Assembly (NCBI GenBank): GCA_041653635.1
Contig: JBAZFC010000001.1
Span: 248,001 to 312,000 of the forward strand
Source of the DNA: CAIXOA01 sp041653635
GTDB taxonomy: Archaea > Micrarchaeota > Micrarchaeia > Anstonellales > Bilamarchaeaceae
DNA: 64,000 nt
Direction of reading: 5' to 3'
Shown here: piece after piece, positions 1 to 8,298 of the stretch
Layout of the letters: each line of letters starts with the position of its first letter
How positions within the stretch are numbered: position 1 is the first letter of the stretch
Translations under genes and position numbers: made by a program
The notes under the pieces: model-generated
The model's database searches: none
What the model was told of the DNA's origin: nothing
Seen by the model: the letters and a program-made list of their open reading frames with translations, nothing else

Positions 1-2
1 GG

Positions 3-269
3 GGAAGCTGCACCGAGAGGTTTGTCCTTGAGATAGAGATAGCCCGCAATCCTGAGAAAAGGGTGAGGATGAAAGACTGCGGCTACCCGGAGTACGAAAT
101 CAGGAGGGCGGCAGGCAACATCGCCCGGTGCTGGCTGATGGTGGGCCAGCTTGGGGAAGGCATGGAGAAGTTCAAGAAACAGGCTGAGATGCTGAGGGAA
201 AAGGCGGACGTGCTCATGAAGACATACGGGCTGGCTCCTTCGGAGCTCGCGGCGAACTGGGGGAAATGA
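3..269 (+). CDS. Helical protein of unknown function, 5'-truncated (tandem family member 1)
   Basis: The frame is open from the window edge, so the N-terminus lies upstream; an internal Met at 63 is not needed as a start. The visible 88 residues are charged and helical (AxGNIARCWLxVGQ, then KFKKQAEMLREKADVLMK) and resemble the C-terminal part of the next three proteins, where a Tyr/Phe-rich helix is followed by an ExA/KAD helix. No catalytic motif is seen. The stop is 10 bases before the next start, so it probably shares a transcript with it. Function not recognised; the helix pattern recalls TPR-like or four-helix proteins, but that is inference. Confidence 0.6.
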   Translation, partial: GSCTERFVLEIEIARNPEKRVRMKDCGYPEYEIRRAAGNIARCWLMVGQLGEGMEKFKKQAEMLREKADVLMKTYGLAPSELAANWGK

Positions 270-279
270 AGGGATTTGA

Positions 280-1038
280 ATGGCTGGAACACAAAGATTT
301 ATGGAAGCCGCGGCACACAAGCCGCACGGGAGGAAGCATCGCGGAAGGGATGTGCTTCTGGAAGATGCCCGGAATGGCCGCCCTGCATGGGTGGCGAGGG
401 AGAGGGAGATTTACCTCGCTGGCGTCCAGAATCGCATCGAAGCCGCGAGGAGAGCGGTGCGCGAGCCCCCGAGAGGGGACGTTGAAGTGCCTTATTTCAG
501 CACCAAGACTCCGTGGCTGGTGCCGGAGCCCAAGCCGATAAGAGTGGCCGTGGCGTCCCTCGTAAGGGATGCCGAGTCCTCCAACAAGAGTAATGCTGAA
601 GTTGCGATAAGGCTGAAAGAGCTGGCGGAGATGGCGAAGCGCAACAACCGGGGGATGGCGCTCGGCCTTTTTGTGGAGGCCGGGGAGCACTACCTCCGCG
701 CCAGGTTCTTTGCAAGGATGGCAAGGGCGGGAGAGATGTTCGCGGAGGCCGCGGCGCTCGCAAAGAACAAATCCGGGGCTTCCGGGCTGCGCGAGAGGTC
801 CGGCGACTCCTTCAGCAGGGCTTTGGACGGTGCGGAAGGCGGCTACACCACAAGGCACGGGGATGCGAGGAAGCAGTACGAGCTTGCCGCGAACCTTGTG
901 AGGAAAACAAACCCTGGGAGGGCGGCGATGCTGGACGCGAAGGCGGATAAGGAGTCCGGAAGGCAGGATTTTGTTGGCACCTATGAGCAGGTGACCGGCA
1001 GGCCCGAACCGCAATATGGGGGCTATTTGGGATTCTGA
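280..1038 (+). CDS. Helical protein of unknown function (tandem family member 2)
   Basis: 252 residues, basic at the N-terminus, then helical from about residue 85 on. The C-terminal block (QYELAANLVRKTNPGRAAML, about 204-223) is nearly repeated in the next gene as QYKMAARLVRKADPERAKML, which shows the two are paralogues. No signal peptide or membrane segment. The ATG at 280 follows the element AAGGGATTTGA, which also stands, slightly varied, before the next two genes. It sits 10 bases after member 1 and 10 before member 3. The role is unknown; the array suggests local duplication and divergence. Confidence 0.65.
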   Translation: MAGTQRFMEAAAHKPHGRKHRGRDVLLEDARNGRPAWVAREREIYLAGVQNRIEAARRAVREPPRGDVEVPYFSTKTPWLVPEPKPIRVAVASLVRDAESSNKSNAEVAIRLKELAEMAKRNNRGMALGLFVEAGEHYLRARFFARMARAGEMFAEAAALAKNKSGASGLRERSGDSFSRALDGAEGGYTTRHGDARKQYELAANLVRKTNPGRAAMLDAKADKESGRQDFVGTYEQVTGRPEPQYGGYLGF

Positions 1039-1048
1039 AGGGATTTTG

Positions 1049-1549
1049 ATGGCAAAGCACAGAACCGTGGAAGCGACGCAGGCCGCTGTTGTCGGGAGGG
1101 CTCCGCGCAGGAGGAATCTTCCCAAAGGCAATGTCTGGCGCAAGGCAATGGAGATGCTTGCCAGCGGAAAGATGCGAAGCCCCAACCACAGGATGGAGGC
1201 GGAGAAGATTGCGGAGGCGGCGAAGCGCGAGGAAAAGAAGGACCGCGCCCGGGCTTCACGCTTGCATGAGAGGGCGGGGGACATGTTCAGGATTGCAGAG
1301 CGCGAAGACCCCTTTTCCTGCAGGATGGCGCCCATGAGGCCCGCAATCACCCCGGGCTTCAGCGACCCCCTGCCAGATATGGAAGATCCTGAGGTGCCCG
1401 TGGTTATGCACAGGGAGGCTATGGAGCAATACAAAATGGCCGCAAGGCTGGTCAGGAAGGCCGACCCGGAGAGGGCAAAAATGCTGGATGATAAGGCGGC
1501 GAAGGAGTGCCACCTGATTGTGTTCGGGCCGGAGCATGTAGAGGATTAG
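1049..1549 (+). CDS. Helical protein of unknown function (tandem family member 3)
   Basis: 166 residues. I start it at the ATG at 1049, just after AAGGGATTTTG, not at the upstream in-frame ATG at 1016, which lies inside the previous gene. Helices hold ExIAEAAKREEKKDRARASRL and, near the C-terminus, the family block with LVRKADPERAKMLDDKAAKE. Between them lies a Pro/Met-rich stretch (about 90-120) absent from member 4. No enzyme motif, signal peptide or membrane segment. Probably cotranscribed with its neighbours. Confidence 0.65.
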   Translation: MAKHRTVEATQAAVVGRAPRRRNLPKGNVWRKAMEMLASGKMRSPNHRMEAEKIAEAAKREEKKDRARASRLHERAGDMFRIAEREDPFSCRMAPMRPAITPGFSDPLPDMEDPEVPVVMHREAMEQYKMAARLVRKADPERAKMLDDKAAKECHLIVFGPEHVED

Positions 1550-1572
1550 CAGGGAATTATAAGGGGATTTTG

Positions 1573-2217
1573 ATGTCAAGGAAGGAACGGATTAGGCGGG
1601 ACACTGGTGCAGATGGCATACACGGGAAGGAAGGGCTGCTGGACAGGATATCAGGCATAAGGGCAAAGGACGCCAGGAAGCTCATGGAAGAGGACGAATA
1701 CCGCACCGGGAAGGCCAGGGAGGCGGACGAATGCAGGAAGTGCGCGGCGGGGCTTCTCAAGAAGGACCCGCGGCTGGCTTCCGAGATGCTGGAAAGGGCC
1801 GCTGATGTTTATAGGATTCTTGGGGAGATGGAGCCGGACGCGTTCAAGCTGAAGGAATTCTGCCTGACTGCGAGCCGGCTTTATGGCGAGGCGGGCTGGC
1901 TGACGGAGAAAACCGATGCAGCGAGGGCCGCACAGCTGATTGTGAAGAGCGGGGAGGCGCTTGAGTGCATGCATGGGAAATGCGAGCCCTGCAAAGTTTT
2001 CAGGGGCATGATTAACTGGAAGAATGCCGCGCGCGTGAAGTATTCCAGCGCCTTCCGCCTGCTTACGGAGAGGGCGGAACGGCTCTCAAGAAGCACTTCA
2101 ATACAGGACAGGCGAAGGGGGCTGGCGCTTGGGCAGGAGGCGGAGGAGCTGCACAGATTGCACCTGGCTGATGCGGAATTCGGGGGTGCGCGGCTGCACC
2201 TGGTTGAGGCAGGGTAG
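1573..2217 (+). CDS. Helical protein of unknown function (tandem family member 4)
   Basis: 214 residues from the ATG at 1573, which follows AAGGGGATTTTG; the upstream in-frame ATG at 1507 would overlap member 3. Rich in Ala, Glu, Lys and Arg, with alternating helices such as ASEMLERAADVYRILGEME and ASRLYGEAGW, typical of a helical repeat. A CMHGKCEPC patch (about 147-155) holds three cysteines and could bind metal, but nothing else supports that. Last gene of the array; an AT-rich promoter region follows. Function unknown. Confidence 0.65.
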   Translation: MSRKERIRRDTGADGIHGKEGLLDRISGIRAKDARKLMEEDEYRTGKAREADECRKCAAGLLKKDPRLASEMLERAADVYRILGEMEPDAFKLKEFCLTASRLYGEAGWLTEKTDAARAAQLIVKSGEALECMHGKCEPCKVFRGMINWKNAARVKYSSAFRLLTERAERLSRSTSIQDRRRGLALGQEAEELHRLHLADAEFGGARLHLVEAG

Positions 2218-2275
2218 GCAAAAGTACGAATGCAGGTTTCCGTCTTTTAACGTATATCTATATGGCAGATAGGAA

Positions 2276-2307
2276 GCTTTTAATAGGGTTTGGGACGAAT
2301 TAAACCC
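2276..2307 (+). promoter_or_regulatory. Promoter and possible operator of the HTH regulator gene
   Basis: An archaeal TATA-like stretch (CTTTTAATA, about 2277-2285) precedes the ATG at 2316 by about 35 bases. Directly after it lies an inverted repeat, GGGTTT at 2286-2291 and AAACCC at 2302-2307 with a 10-base spacer, close to the expected transcription start. This would suit autorepression by the encoded regulator; that is inference. Confidence 0.4.
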
Positions 2308-2315
2308 TGATACTT

Positions 2316-3005
2316 ATGGATAAGCTTAAGCTAAAGATAGCCGGGGAAATAAGCCTTTCCGAGGACCCTGGCTCCACCATGAAAAAGTGGAGGGAGATAT
2401 TCGGGATTACCCAGGCGGAGCTTTCCAAGCACCTGAAGATTAGTGTTTCTACTATTAGTGATTACGAGAGCAATAGGAGGAAATCCCCCGGTGCCGGCAT
2501 CATAAAGAGGTTTGTGTATGCCCTTTTTGAGCTGGATGCGGCGCACGGAGGGGTGGTCACCCAGAAGCTTATGGAAGGGAAGAGCACCACGGACCAGTAT
2601 TTTGAGGTGCATGAGTTCGCGCGCAGCGTGGATTTGGCGGACTTCATCAAACTAATAGAGGGGGAAGTCATCCTTGGGGAAGGGATGATTGAGGGCAAGA
2701 AATTGTATGGGTATACCCTCATAGATTCTATTAAGGTAATTTTGGAGATGCCCTCCAACTTCTTTACGGGCATATATGGGAACATGAATGAACGGGCTAT
2801 GATTTTTACCGGCGTCTCCACAGGGCGGAGCCCGATGGTGGTCATACGGCTCAGCCCGTCCAAGCCCACGGCGGTAATCCTGCACGGGCTGGATAAGAAG
2901 AAGGTGGATAAATTGGCGGTAAAGATTGCGGAGAAGGAGCAGGTTCCGCTTATAGCCACTAATCTGGAAGTGAGCCAAATAAAAGAGCGACTGAACAAGA
3001 TATAG
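2316..3005 (+). CDS. XRE-type HTH transcriptional regulator (COG1709-like)
   Basis: 229 residues. The N-terminal helix-turn-helix spans about residues 22-60: MKKWREIFGITQAELSKHL, then the recognition-helix pattern SVSTISDYESNRRKSPG, typical of the XRE/Cro fold. The C-terminal 150 residues have no recognised motif and probably dimerise or bind a ligand; archaeal COG1709 regulators share this plan. It lies upstream of the HMG-CoA synthase/thiolase genes on the same strand, so it may regulate isoprenoid precursor synthesis. An inverted repeat in its own promoter suggests autoregulation. Family call firm, target inferred. Confidence 0.8.
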   Translation: MDKLKLKIAGEISLSEDPGSTMKKWREIFGITQAELSKHLKISVSTISDYESNRRKSPGAGIIKRFVYALFELDAAHGGVVTQKLMEGKSTTDQYFEVHEFARSVDLADFIKLIEGEVILGEGMIEGKKLYGYTLIDSIKVILEMPSNFFTGIYGNMNERAMIFTGVSTGRSPMVVIRLSPSKPTAVILHGLDKKKVDKLAVKIAEKEQVPLIATNLEVSQIKERLNKI

Positions 3006-3018
3006 GCGGGTTGTGAAA

Positions 3019-3162
3019 ATGGCTGAAGCCCAGAAGTCCTATGGCAAAACGCTTGCATTCTCCCGGCTGCAGATGATACCAGTCAAGGAAGAACCGGGGC
3101 CGGCGGAGGCTGTGCAGAAGCCAGAAATGGGTACAATTACGAGGAAAAGAAGGAAGGAATGA
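3019..3162 (+). CDS. Possible small basic protein, 47 aa
   Basis: An ATG-to-TGA frame of 47 codons fills the gap between the regulator (stop at 3005) and HMG-CoA synthase (start at 3167). The product begins MAEAQKSYGKTLAFSRL, has a Pro/Glu-rich middle and ends in a basic TRKRRKE tail. The ribosome site is weak (TTGTGAAA). Exact fit between two same-strand genes and archaeal-looking codons favour a real gene, but no family is recognised and chance is not excluded. Confidence 0.4.
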   Translation: MAEAQKSYGKTLAFSRLQMIPVKEEPGPAEAVQKPEMGTITRKRRKE

Positions 3163-3166
3163 TTCT

Positions 3167-4207
3167 ATGGTTGGCATCATTGGCTACGGGGGGTATGTCC
3201 CGAAATACAGGATAAAGAGCGAAGTGATTGCAAAGGTCTGGGGAGAGGACCCCGACCGCATAAAGAAGGGGCTGGGCATAAACGAGAAGGCGATTGCGTC
3301 CAGCGACGAGGATGCCGCGACGCTGGCGGTGGAGGCTGCGAAAATAGCGCTCCAGAGGGCGGGCATTCCGCCGAAGAAATTGGGGGCGCTTTATGTGGGG
3401 AGCGAATCCCACCCATATGCGGTAAAGCCCACCGCGACCATTGTTGCGGAAGCAATCGGGGCGACGCCCGACTTAACAGCCGCGGACTTGGAATTCGCAT
3501 GCAAGGCAGGAACCGCGGGAATACAGATGTGCATGGGAATGGTCGGCGCGGGCATGATTGAATACGGGATGGCGATTGGCACGGACACTTCGCAGGGAAG
3601 GCCGGGGGATGCGCTGGAATATTCCACGGGTTGCGGGGCAGCAGCTTACATTATTGGAAAAGATGCGGAATCCCTTGCGATAATAGAGGATACCCATTCA
3701 TTCACTACCGATACTCCGGACTTCTGGAGAAGGAACAAGGCGGATTATCCTTCTCATGGAGGAAGATTCACTGGCCCTCCGGCATACTTCAAGCATGTGA
3801 AGAGCGCGGCGCTTGGATTGATGAAGAAGATGAATACAAAAGTAGAGGATTACGATTATTTCGTGTTCCACCAGCCGAACGGGAAGTTCCCGAAGGCTGT
3901 GGCGAAGATGCTGGGCGTGCCGCCGGAGAAGATTGCGGACGGGCTGCTCACTCCGAATATTGGAAATACATATTCCGGGGCGTCTCCCTTGGGGCTTGCG
4001 AACGTATTGGATATCGCGAAGGCGGGGGACAGGATATTTGTGACTTCGTTTGGGAGCGGTGCGGGGAGTGATGCCTTTTCCATAAAAGTAACGGACAAGA
4101 TAAAGAATAGAGAAAAGGGTAAGCCCGTTTCCGAGTTCATTGCGCACAAGGAATATGTGGATTACGCGACCTACGCGAAGTATAGAAGGAAATTCAAGGG
4201 GATGTGA
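3167..4207 (+). CDS. Hydroxymethylglutaryl-CoA synthase, archaeal type
   Basis: 346 residues, the usual archaeal length. Condenses acetyl-CoA with acetoacetyl-CoA to HMG-CoA, the second step of the mevalonate route to archaeal lipids. Seen in sequence: start MVGIIGYGGYVPKYRI, nucleophile region EFACKAGTAGIQ with the Cys near residue 111, and FHQPNGKFPKAV with the His near 236. Followed by thiolase and the DUF35 protein; in methanogens these three products form one complex that channels acetoacetyl-CoA (established for the family). Its stop overlaps a possible GTG of the thiolase gene, so translation is probably coupled. Confidence 0.95.
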   Translation: MVGIIGYGGYVPKYRIKSEVIAKVWGEDPDRIKKGLGINEKAIASSDEDAATLAVEAAKIALQRAGIPPKKLGALYVGSESHPYAVKPTATIVAEAIGATPDLTAADLEFACKAGTAGIQMCMGMVGAGMIEYGMAIGTDTSQGRPGDALEYSTGCGAAAYIIGKDAESLAIIEDTHSFTTDTPDFWRRNKADYPSHGGRFTGPPAYFKHVKSAALGLMKKMNTKVEDYDYFVFHQPNGKFPKAVAKMLGVPPEKIADGLLTPNIGNTYSGASPLGLANVLDIAKAGDRIFVTSFGSGAGSDAFSIKVTDKIKNREKGKPVSEFIAHKEYVDYATYAKYRRKFKGM

Positions 4208-4212
4208 TTTTC

Positions 4213-5376
4213 ATGCGTAAAGTTGCAATTGTTGGAGTGGGGATGACGAAGTTCGGGGAGCACTGGGACCGCGGCTTCAGGGACCTCGTTACGGAAGCGG
4301 GAGTGAAGGCGCTTGAGGATGCGGGCATGTCCGGGGCGGAAATATCCGCTGGATATGTCGGGACCATGGCTGCCGGGAGCTTGATTGGGCAGGAGCACAC
4401 TGGGGCTTTGATTGCGGATTATATGGGATTGAATCCAATTCCTATTACAAGAGTGGAGGGTGCGTGCGCATCCGGGAGCCTTGCCTTGAGGCAGGGGCTG
4501 ATGGCTGTCGCATCCGGGATGCACGACGTGGTGGTTGTGGGCGGCGTGGAGAAGATGACCGACCTGGACACCGCGGAAGTGAGCGAAATCCTCGGGGGTG
4601 CGGGGGACCAGGAATGGGAACTTTTCCTGGGGGCGACTTTCCCTGGATTATATGCGATGATGGCGAGGAGGTACATGCACGATTACAAGGCGACCAGCGA
4701 GATGCTCGCCTCGGTCGCGGTGAAGAACCATAAGCACGGGAGCATGAACCAGTTTGCGCAATACCAGAACGAGATTACGATACAGGACGTATTGGACTCA
4801 AAGATGGTGGCCGACCCGCTCAGGATACTGGACTGCTCGCCCCTTACGGACGGGGCGGCAGCGGTCGTGCTCGCGCCGTTGGATATTGCGAAGAAATACA
4901 CGGACACTCCGATTGAGATTGTCGCGAGCGCGCAGGCGAGCGACACTATTGCGCTGCACAACAGGAGTTCCATAACCGGGGTGAAGGCTGCGGAGATTGC
5001 GGCCCAGGCTGCGTACAAGCAGGCGGGCGTCTCGCCTTCGCAGATTAAGGTGGCTGAGGTGCACGACTGCTTCACGATTGCCGAAATCATGGCGATTGAG
5101 GACTTGGGCTTCTTCCCGAAAGGGAAGGGAGGGGAGGCTTCCCTGAATGGGGAGACACAGATTGGGGCGAAGATTCCGATTAACACCAGCGGCGGGCTGA
5201 AGGCCGCCGGGCACCCGGTCGGAGCGACAGGGGTGAAACAGGCTGTGGAACTCACCTGGCAGTTGCAGGGCGAGGCTGGAAAGAGGCAGGTTTCCGGCGC
5301 GGATGTCGGGCTTTCCCATAATGTGGGGGGCAGCGGGGCTACCGCAGTCGTGCACATCTACAAGAGGGTGAATTAG
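4213..5376 (+). CDS. Acetyl-CoA C-acetyltransferase (archaeal thiolase)
   Basis: 387 residues from the ATG at 4213, giving the canonical MRKVAIVGVGMTKFGEHW; a GTG nine bases upstream overlaps the previous stop and is less likely. Makes acetoacetyl-CoA from two acetyl-CoA. Visible: active-site Cys in EGACASGSLALRQG (about 85), the DCFT/AEIMAIEDLG region and the catalytic His in GGLKAAGHPVGATG. It ends GGSGATAVVHIYKR, without the C-terminal CxG of bacterial biosynthetic thiolases, as in the SCP2-like archaeal group. It sits between its known partners, HMG-CoA synthase and DUF35. Confidence 0.95.
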   Translation: MRKVAIVGVGMTKFGEHWDRGFRDLVTEAGVKALEDAGMSGAEISAGYVGTMAAGSLIGQEHTGALIADYMGLNPIPITRVEGACASGSLALRQGLMAVASGMHDVVVVGGVEKMTDLDTAEVSEILGGAGDQEWELFLGATFPGLYAMMARRYMHDYKATSEMLASVAVKNHKHGSMNQFAQYQNEITIQDVLDSKMVADPLRILDCSPLTDGAAAVVLAPLDIAKKYTDTPIEIVASAQASDTIALHNRSSITGVKAAEIAAQAAYKQAGVSPSQIKVAEVHDCFTIAEIMAIEDLGFFPKGKGGEASLNGETQIGAKIPINTSGGLKAAGHPVGATGVKQAVELTWQLQGEAGKRQVSGADVGLSHNVGGSGATAVVHIYKRVN

Positions 5377-5781
5377 ATGAAGGAATCCATTCCACTCACA
5401 TGGAGAAAGATACCGGACAGGTACAGGCTGATTGGGAGCGTATGCAAGAACTGCAACGGATACTATTTCCCTGCCCGGCACGTTTGCCCGAAATGCAGGA
5501 GGAAGGGGAAGGTTGAGAGCTACCAGTTCTCCGGGCGCGGGAGGGTGTTCTCCTTCACGGAGATAAACGCGCCCCCTGCGGGCTTTGAGGACCAGATTCC
5601 GTATGTGATGGCGATTGTTGAACTTACGGAAGGGGCCCGCTGCACCGCGGAGATTGTGGATGTGCTCGGAAAGGACGTCCAGATTGGGGACGAATTGGAA
5701 ATGGTCTTCAGGAAAATCCAGAGCAACGACCCTGAGGGCTTGATTCACTACGGGTTCAAGTTCAAGAAAGTGAAAAGATGA
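5377..5781 (+). CDS. DUF35 OB-fold zinc-ribbon protein, thiolase/HMGCS partner
   Basis: 134 residues. A rubredoxin-like zinc ribbon lies at about 24-40 (CKNCNGYYFPARHVCPKC), followed by an OB-fold (GRGRVFSFTEINAPPAGFED... VELTEGARCTAEIVD). In archaea this protein scaffolds the thiolase and HMG-CoA synthase and holds the shared CoA site. The start directly follows the thiolase stop; the end overlaps pus10 by four bases (ATGA). Family identification is strong; complex formation rests on homologues. Confidence 0.92.
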   Translation: MKESIPLTWRKIPDRYRLIGSVCKNCNGYYFPARHVCPKCRRKGKVESYQFSGRGRVFSFTEINAPPAGFEDQIPYVMAIVELTEGARCTAEIVDVLGKDVQIGDELEMVFRKIQSNDPEGLIHYGFKFKKVKR

Positions 5782-6866
5782 TTTCACTCTGCAAGGAGTG
5801 CGCGTCCCGGTTTGAGAAACCTTTTCCTGTCGGCGAGTGCTCCATCTGCGGCGGCAAAATCTCCAAGATGGACGAGCTTGCGGAGAAAGGGGCTCTTCTT
5901 GTTGGGGGGGATTGGGATTCCTTCTCTGTTTCTACTACCATTCCGCGTGCGGTGCTTGTTGCTGAGGAGAAGGCGTTTGATTATTCCCCAGGCGAGGGCA
6001 TCAAGACCTTTGCGAATAGGTTCTTTTCGGAAAAGGTTGCGGAGATTTCCGGCCGGAAATACGCACCTTCAGGAGGGGACGGAAGGATAATGTTTGATTT
6101 CCGCTCCTTTACTGCGCGGAGGGAAGTTGAACCCCTCCTGTTCTTCGGGCGCTACAAGAAATTGAAGGAGGGGCTTTCCCAGACGAAGTGGGATTGCAGA
6201 AAATGCGGCGGAAGAGGTTGCGAGAGGTGCGGCGGGGAGGGAAGGATGTACCGCTCGGTGGAGGAAATCATAGGGGAGCCGTTTGTGAAAAGGACGAAGG
6301 GCTCATTCTGCATGCACGCATCTGGGAGGGAGGATGTGGATGTGGTGAATACAGCCGGGAGGCCTTTTGTTCTGGAAATTTCCCATCCGGAGATTAGGAA
6401 ATTTGATTTGGAAGAGGTAAGGAAAGAGATTGCGGCTGGCGGAGAGGTGGAGGTCTCGGATTTGCAGAAGGTTGGGAGGGGTGGAGTGGAGCTTGTTGCG
6501 GATTCCCATTTCCCGAAAACTTATAGGGCGTGGATTGAGGTGGAGGGAGGAGCCACGAAGGAGGATTTGGATAAGATAGGTAAGTTTTCTGAGATGCTAA
6601 AACAACAGACGCCCAACCGCGTGATGCACAGGAGGGCGGATAAGATAAGGGAGAGGCATGCGGAAGTGGTGCGGGCGGAGATGGATGGCGAACTGATTGT
6701 TGCAGACGTACTCGCGGATGCCGGCACCTACATAAAGGAATTGATTAGCAGCGATGATGGGAGGACGCAGCCGTCTTTTGCCTCCATCCTTGGGAAAGGG
6801 TGCGTATGCAAGAAGCTGGCGGTAGTGGAAATAGAGGATGAATTCCTAACTCTGGTTCTGGGATAA
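5778..6866 (+). CDS. pus10: tRNA pseudouridine synthase Pus10
   Basis: 362 residues. Makes pseudouridine at tRNA position 55 (and 54) in archaea. The N-terminus has a zinc site (CKECASRF...ECSICGGK); a second CxxC pair (CRKCGGRGCERCGGEG, about 138-153) is typical of Pus10. Then comes the catalytic motif GREDVDV, with the essential Asp, followed by GRPFVLEI. The conserved Lys/Arg-rich RVMHRRADKIRERH stretch is also present. The start overlaps the DUF35 gene by ATGA, so it rides on the mevalonate operon transcript; no functional link is needed. Confidence 0.93.
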   Translation: MISLCKECASRFEKPFPVGECSICGGKISKMDELAEKGALLVGGDWDSFSVSTTIPRAVLVAEEKAFDYSPGEGIKTFANRFFSEKVAEISGRKYAPSGGDGRIMFDFRSFTARREVEPLLFFGRYKKLKEGLSQTKWDCRKCGGRGCERCGGEGRMYRSVEEIIGEPFVKRTKGSFCMHASGREDVDVVNTAGRPFVLEISHPEIRKFDLEEVRKEIAAGGEVEVSDLQKVGRGGVELVADSHFPKTYRAWIEVEGGATKEDLDKIGKFSEMLKQQTPNRVMHRRADKIRERHAEVVRAEMDGELIVADVLADAGTYIKELISSDDGRTQPSFASILGKGCVCKKLAVVEIEDEFLTLVLG

Positions 6867-6898
6867 AGTATTTTAAACTAAAGAAAGAAGCAGAGAAC

Positions 6899-7753
6899 AT
6901 GTTGGAATGGCTGTTGTTTTCGCCGATGCAGATGCCCATGGAGACCGCCAGGATTTTCCTCGCGGTGCTCGGGATGGCCGTCGCCTCCTATTACGATTTG
7001 TTCAACAAAAGGAACGTGCCCGAGGTGCTCCTCTACGCGTTCCTTGCGCTCGCCTTCCTTTTCAACGTGGTCTTCTTTGATTATGACGTGTTCGTTTATG
7101 CGGTGGTGCTCGCGTTCATGCTGCTCGTCGTGGGGTTCGCGCTATATAGAGTGGGCCAGATAGGCGGCGCGGACGTCATCATGGTGGCCGCCCTGGTGCT
7201 CCTCCTGCCCATAAACCCATCATATCTGGAAGTGCCGTTCAATTACCCGTTCATCTTCTCGGTATTGATTTTCGGGGGCGCGGCTTTCGCCGTATATTCA
7301 ATATTCTTCTTCGCCAGGATAATAGCAAGGAAGAAAACGAAGGCGAAGCCGAATTACCTGTACCTCTCGCTGCTGCTGGTGTATGCGCTGTTCGTGTATT
7401 TGTTCATCAATGCGCCCTTTTTCTCCATGGCTTATTTCGCAATCGCCTCGGTGCTGCTGCTGTCCTCCATCATATTTCTGGTCTACAGGAACGCAATAAT
7501 GGAGGCGACGATGGAACAGGTGTTCGTTAAGGATTTGGAGCCCGAGGACGTGGTCGTGCAGGAGAAGATGGACCTGCACATGAAGAAGATGGGGATGGGG
7601 AACGTGCTCAGCCAAAGGGACATAGACGCGCTGAGGAAAAGCGGCACGAAATCGGTGTGGGTTTATGCGAACCTTCCGCCATTCCTTCCGTTCCTGCTCA
7701 TAGGGCTCATAGTGTCGCTGTTCTTCGGGAACCAATTGTTCCTCGTGTTCTAG
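6899..7753 (+). CDS. Type IV prepilin/preflagellin peptidase (A24 family)
   Basis: 284 residues, membrane protein with about seven hydrophobic segments. A24 peptidases cut signal peptides of pilins and archaellins. The two catalytic aspartates are visible: YYDLFNKRNVPE (about 31-42) and the GxxD site in GQIGGADVIMV (about 89-99). Unlike minimal bacterial enzymes it has a long C-terminal region with a cytoplasmic-looking stretch (EDVVVQEKMDLHMKKMG, about 216-235) and a last hydrophobic segment, as in archaeal PibD/EppA-like proteins. Archaellum or pilus genes are not adjacent, but a secretion ATPase lies 4 kb downstream. The end overlaps the convergent neighbour by four bases. Confidence 0.85.
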   Translation: MLEWLLFSPMQMPMETARIFLAVLGMAVASYYDLFNKRNVPEVLLYAFLALAFLFNVVFFDYDVFVYAVVLAFMLLVVGFALYRVGQIGGADVIMVAALVLLLPINPSYLEVPFNYPFIFSVLIFGGAAFAVYSIFFFARIIARKKTKAKPNYLYLSLLLVYALFVYLFINAPFFSMAYFAIASVLLLSSIIFLVYRNAIMEATMEQVFVKDLEPEDVVVQEKMDLHMKKMGMGNVLSQRDIDALRKSGTKSVWVYANLPPFLPFLLIGLIVSLFFGNQLFLVF

Positions 7754-8298
7754 CGCACAAGGTCCGCCTTTGTGATTATGCCGAGTATTTTTCCCTTCTC
7801 CACCACAAGAATGGCGGGGCTTTCCTTCAATAGCTGGATTATGGATGAGTAGCGTGTGTTCCTTCCCACCTGGGGGAGGGCCGGCTCCATCGCTTCCCTT
7901 ACCGGGGTTTTCCTTACGTCCTCCATAGTGTATCCTTTTTCTATGAGGGAGAGGATTCCGCTCTCGGAGATGGTGCCCACCACGACGCCCTCTTCCAATA
8001 CGGGGAGTTGGGAAACCCCTTTTTCCCGCATGAGGGAGAGCGTCTTTCCAATCGGCTCGGAAACCTTTGCGGATAGGACAGGCGAGAGCATGATTTCTTC
8101 TGCTCTCTTTTCTTCTTTTGCATGCAAGGAATCCAGCGCCTCAAATATCTTCTTCGCATTTGAATAGGAGGGCTCCGCCTTTCCGCTCTCTATCTTCGCG
8201 ACGAGGGATTGGGAGATGCCGGAGAGCTTCGCGAGCCCGCCCTGCGTGAGCCCCAGCGAAACGCGCCTCTTCCTTATTTCATCCAGCGACGGAAGCAT
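7750..8298 (-). CDS. XRE HTH protein with paired CBS domains
   Basis: 182 residues. HTH at about 6-55 (IRKRRVSLGLTQGGLAKLSG, then SQSLVAKIESGKAEPSYSNA), followed by two CBS motifs: LMREKGVSQLPVLEEGVVVG and LLKESPAILVVEKGKILGI. This HTH-CBS architecture is widespread in archaea. CBS pairs usually bind adenine nucleotides, so it may sense energy or nucleotide state. Divergent from pyrG across a 49-base promoter gap, so control of CTP synthase is possible but unproven. Confidence 0.88.
   Translation of the reverse strand: MLPSLDEIRKRRVSLGLTQGGLAKLSGISQSLVAKIESGKAEPSYSNAKKIFEALDSLHAKEEKRAEEIMLSPVLSAKVSEPIGKTLSLMREKGVSQLPVLEEGVVVGTISESGILSLIEKGYTMEDVRKTPVREAMEPALPQVGRNTRYSSIIQLLKESPAILVVEKGKILGIITKADLVR

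Noticed and set aside
214..1434. Long minus-strand frame of 406 codons across the helical array
   Set aside because: Arg/Pro/His-rich shadow of the real plus-strand genes; no promoter, ribosome site or protein-like composition.
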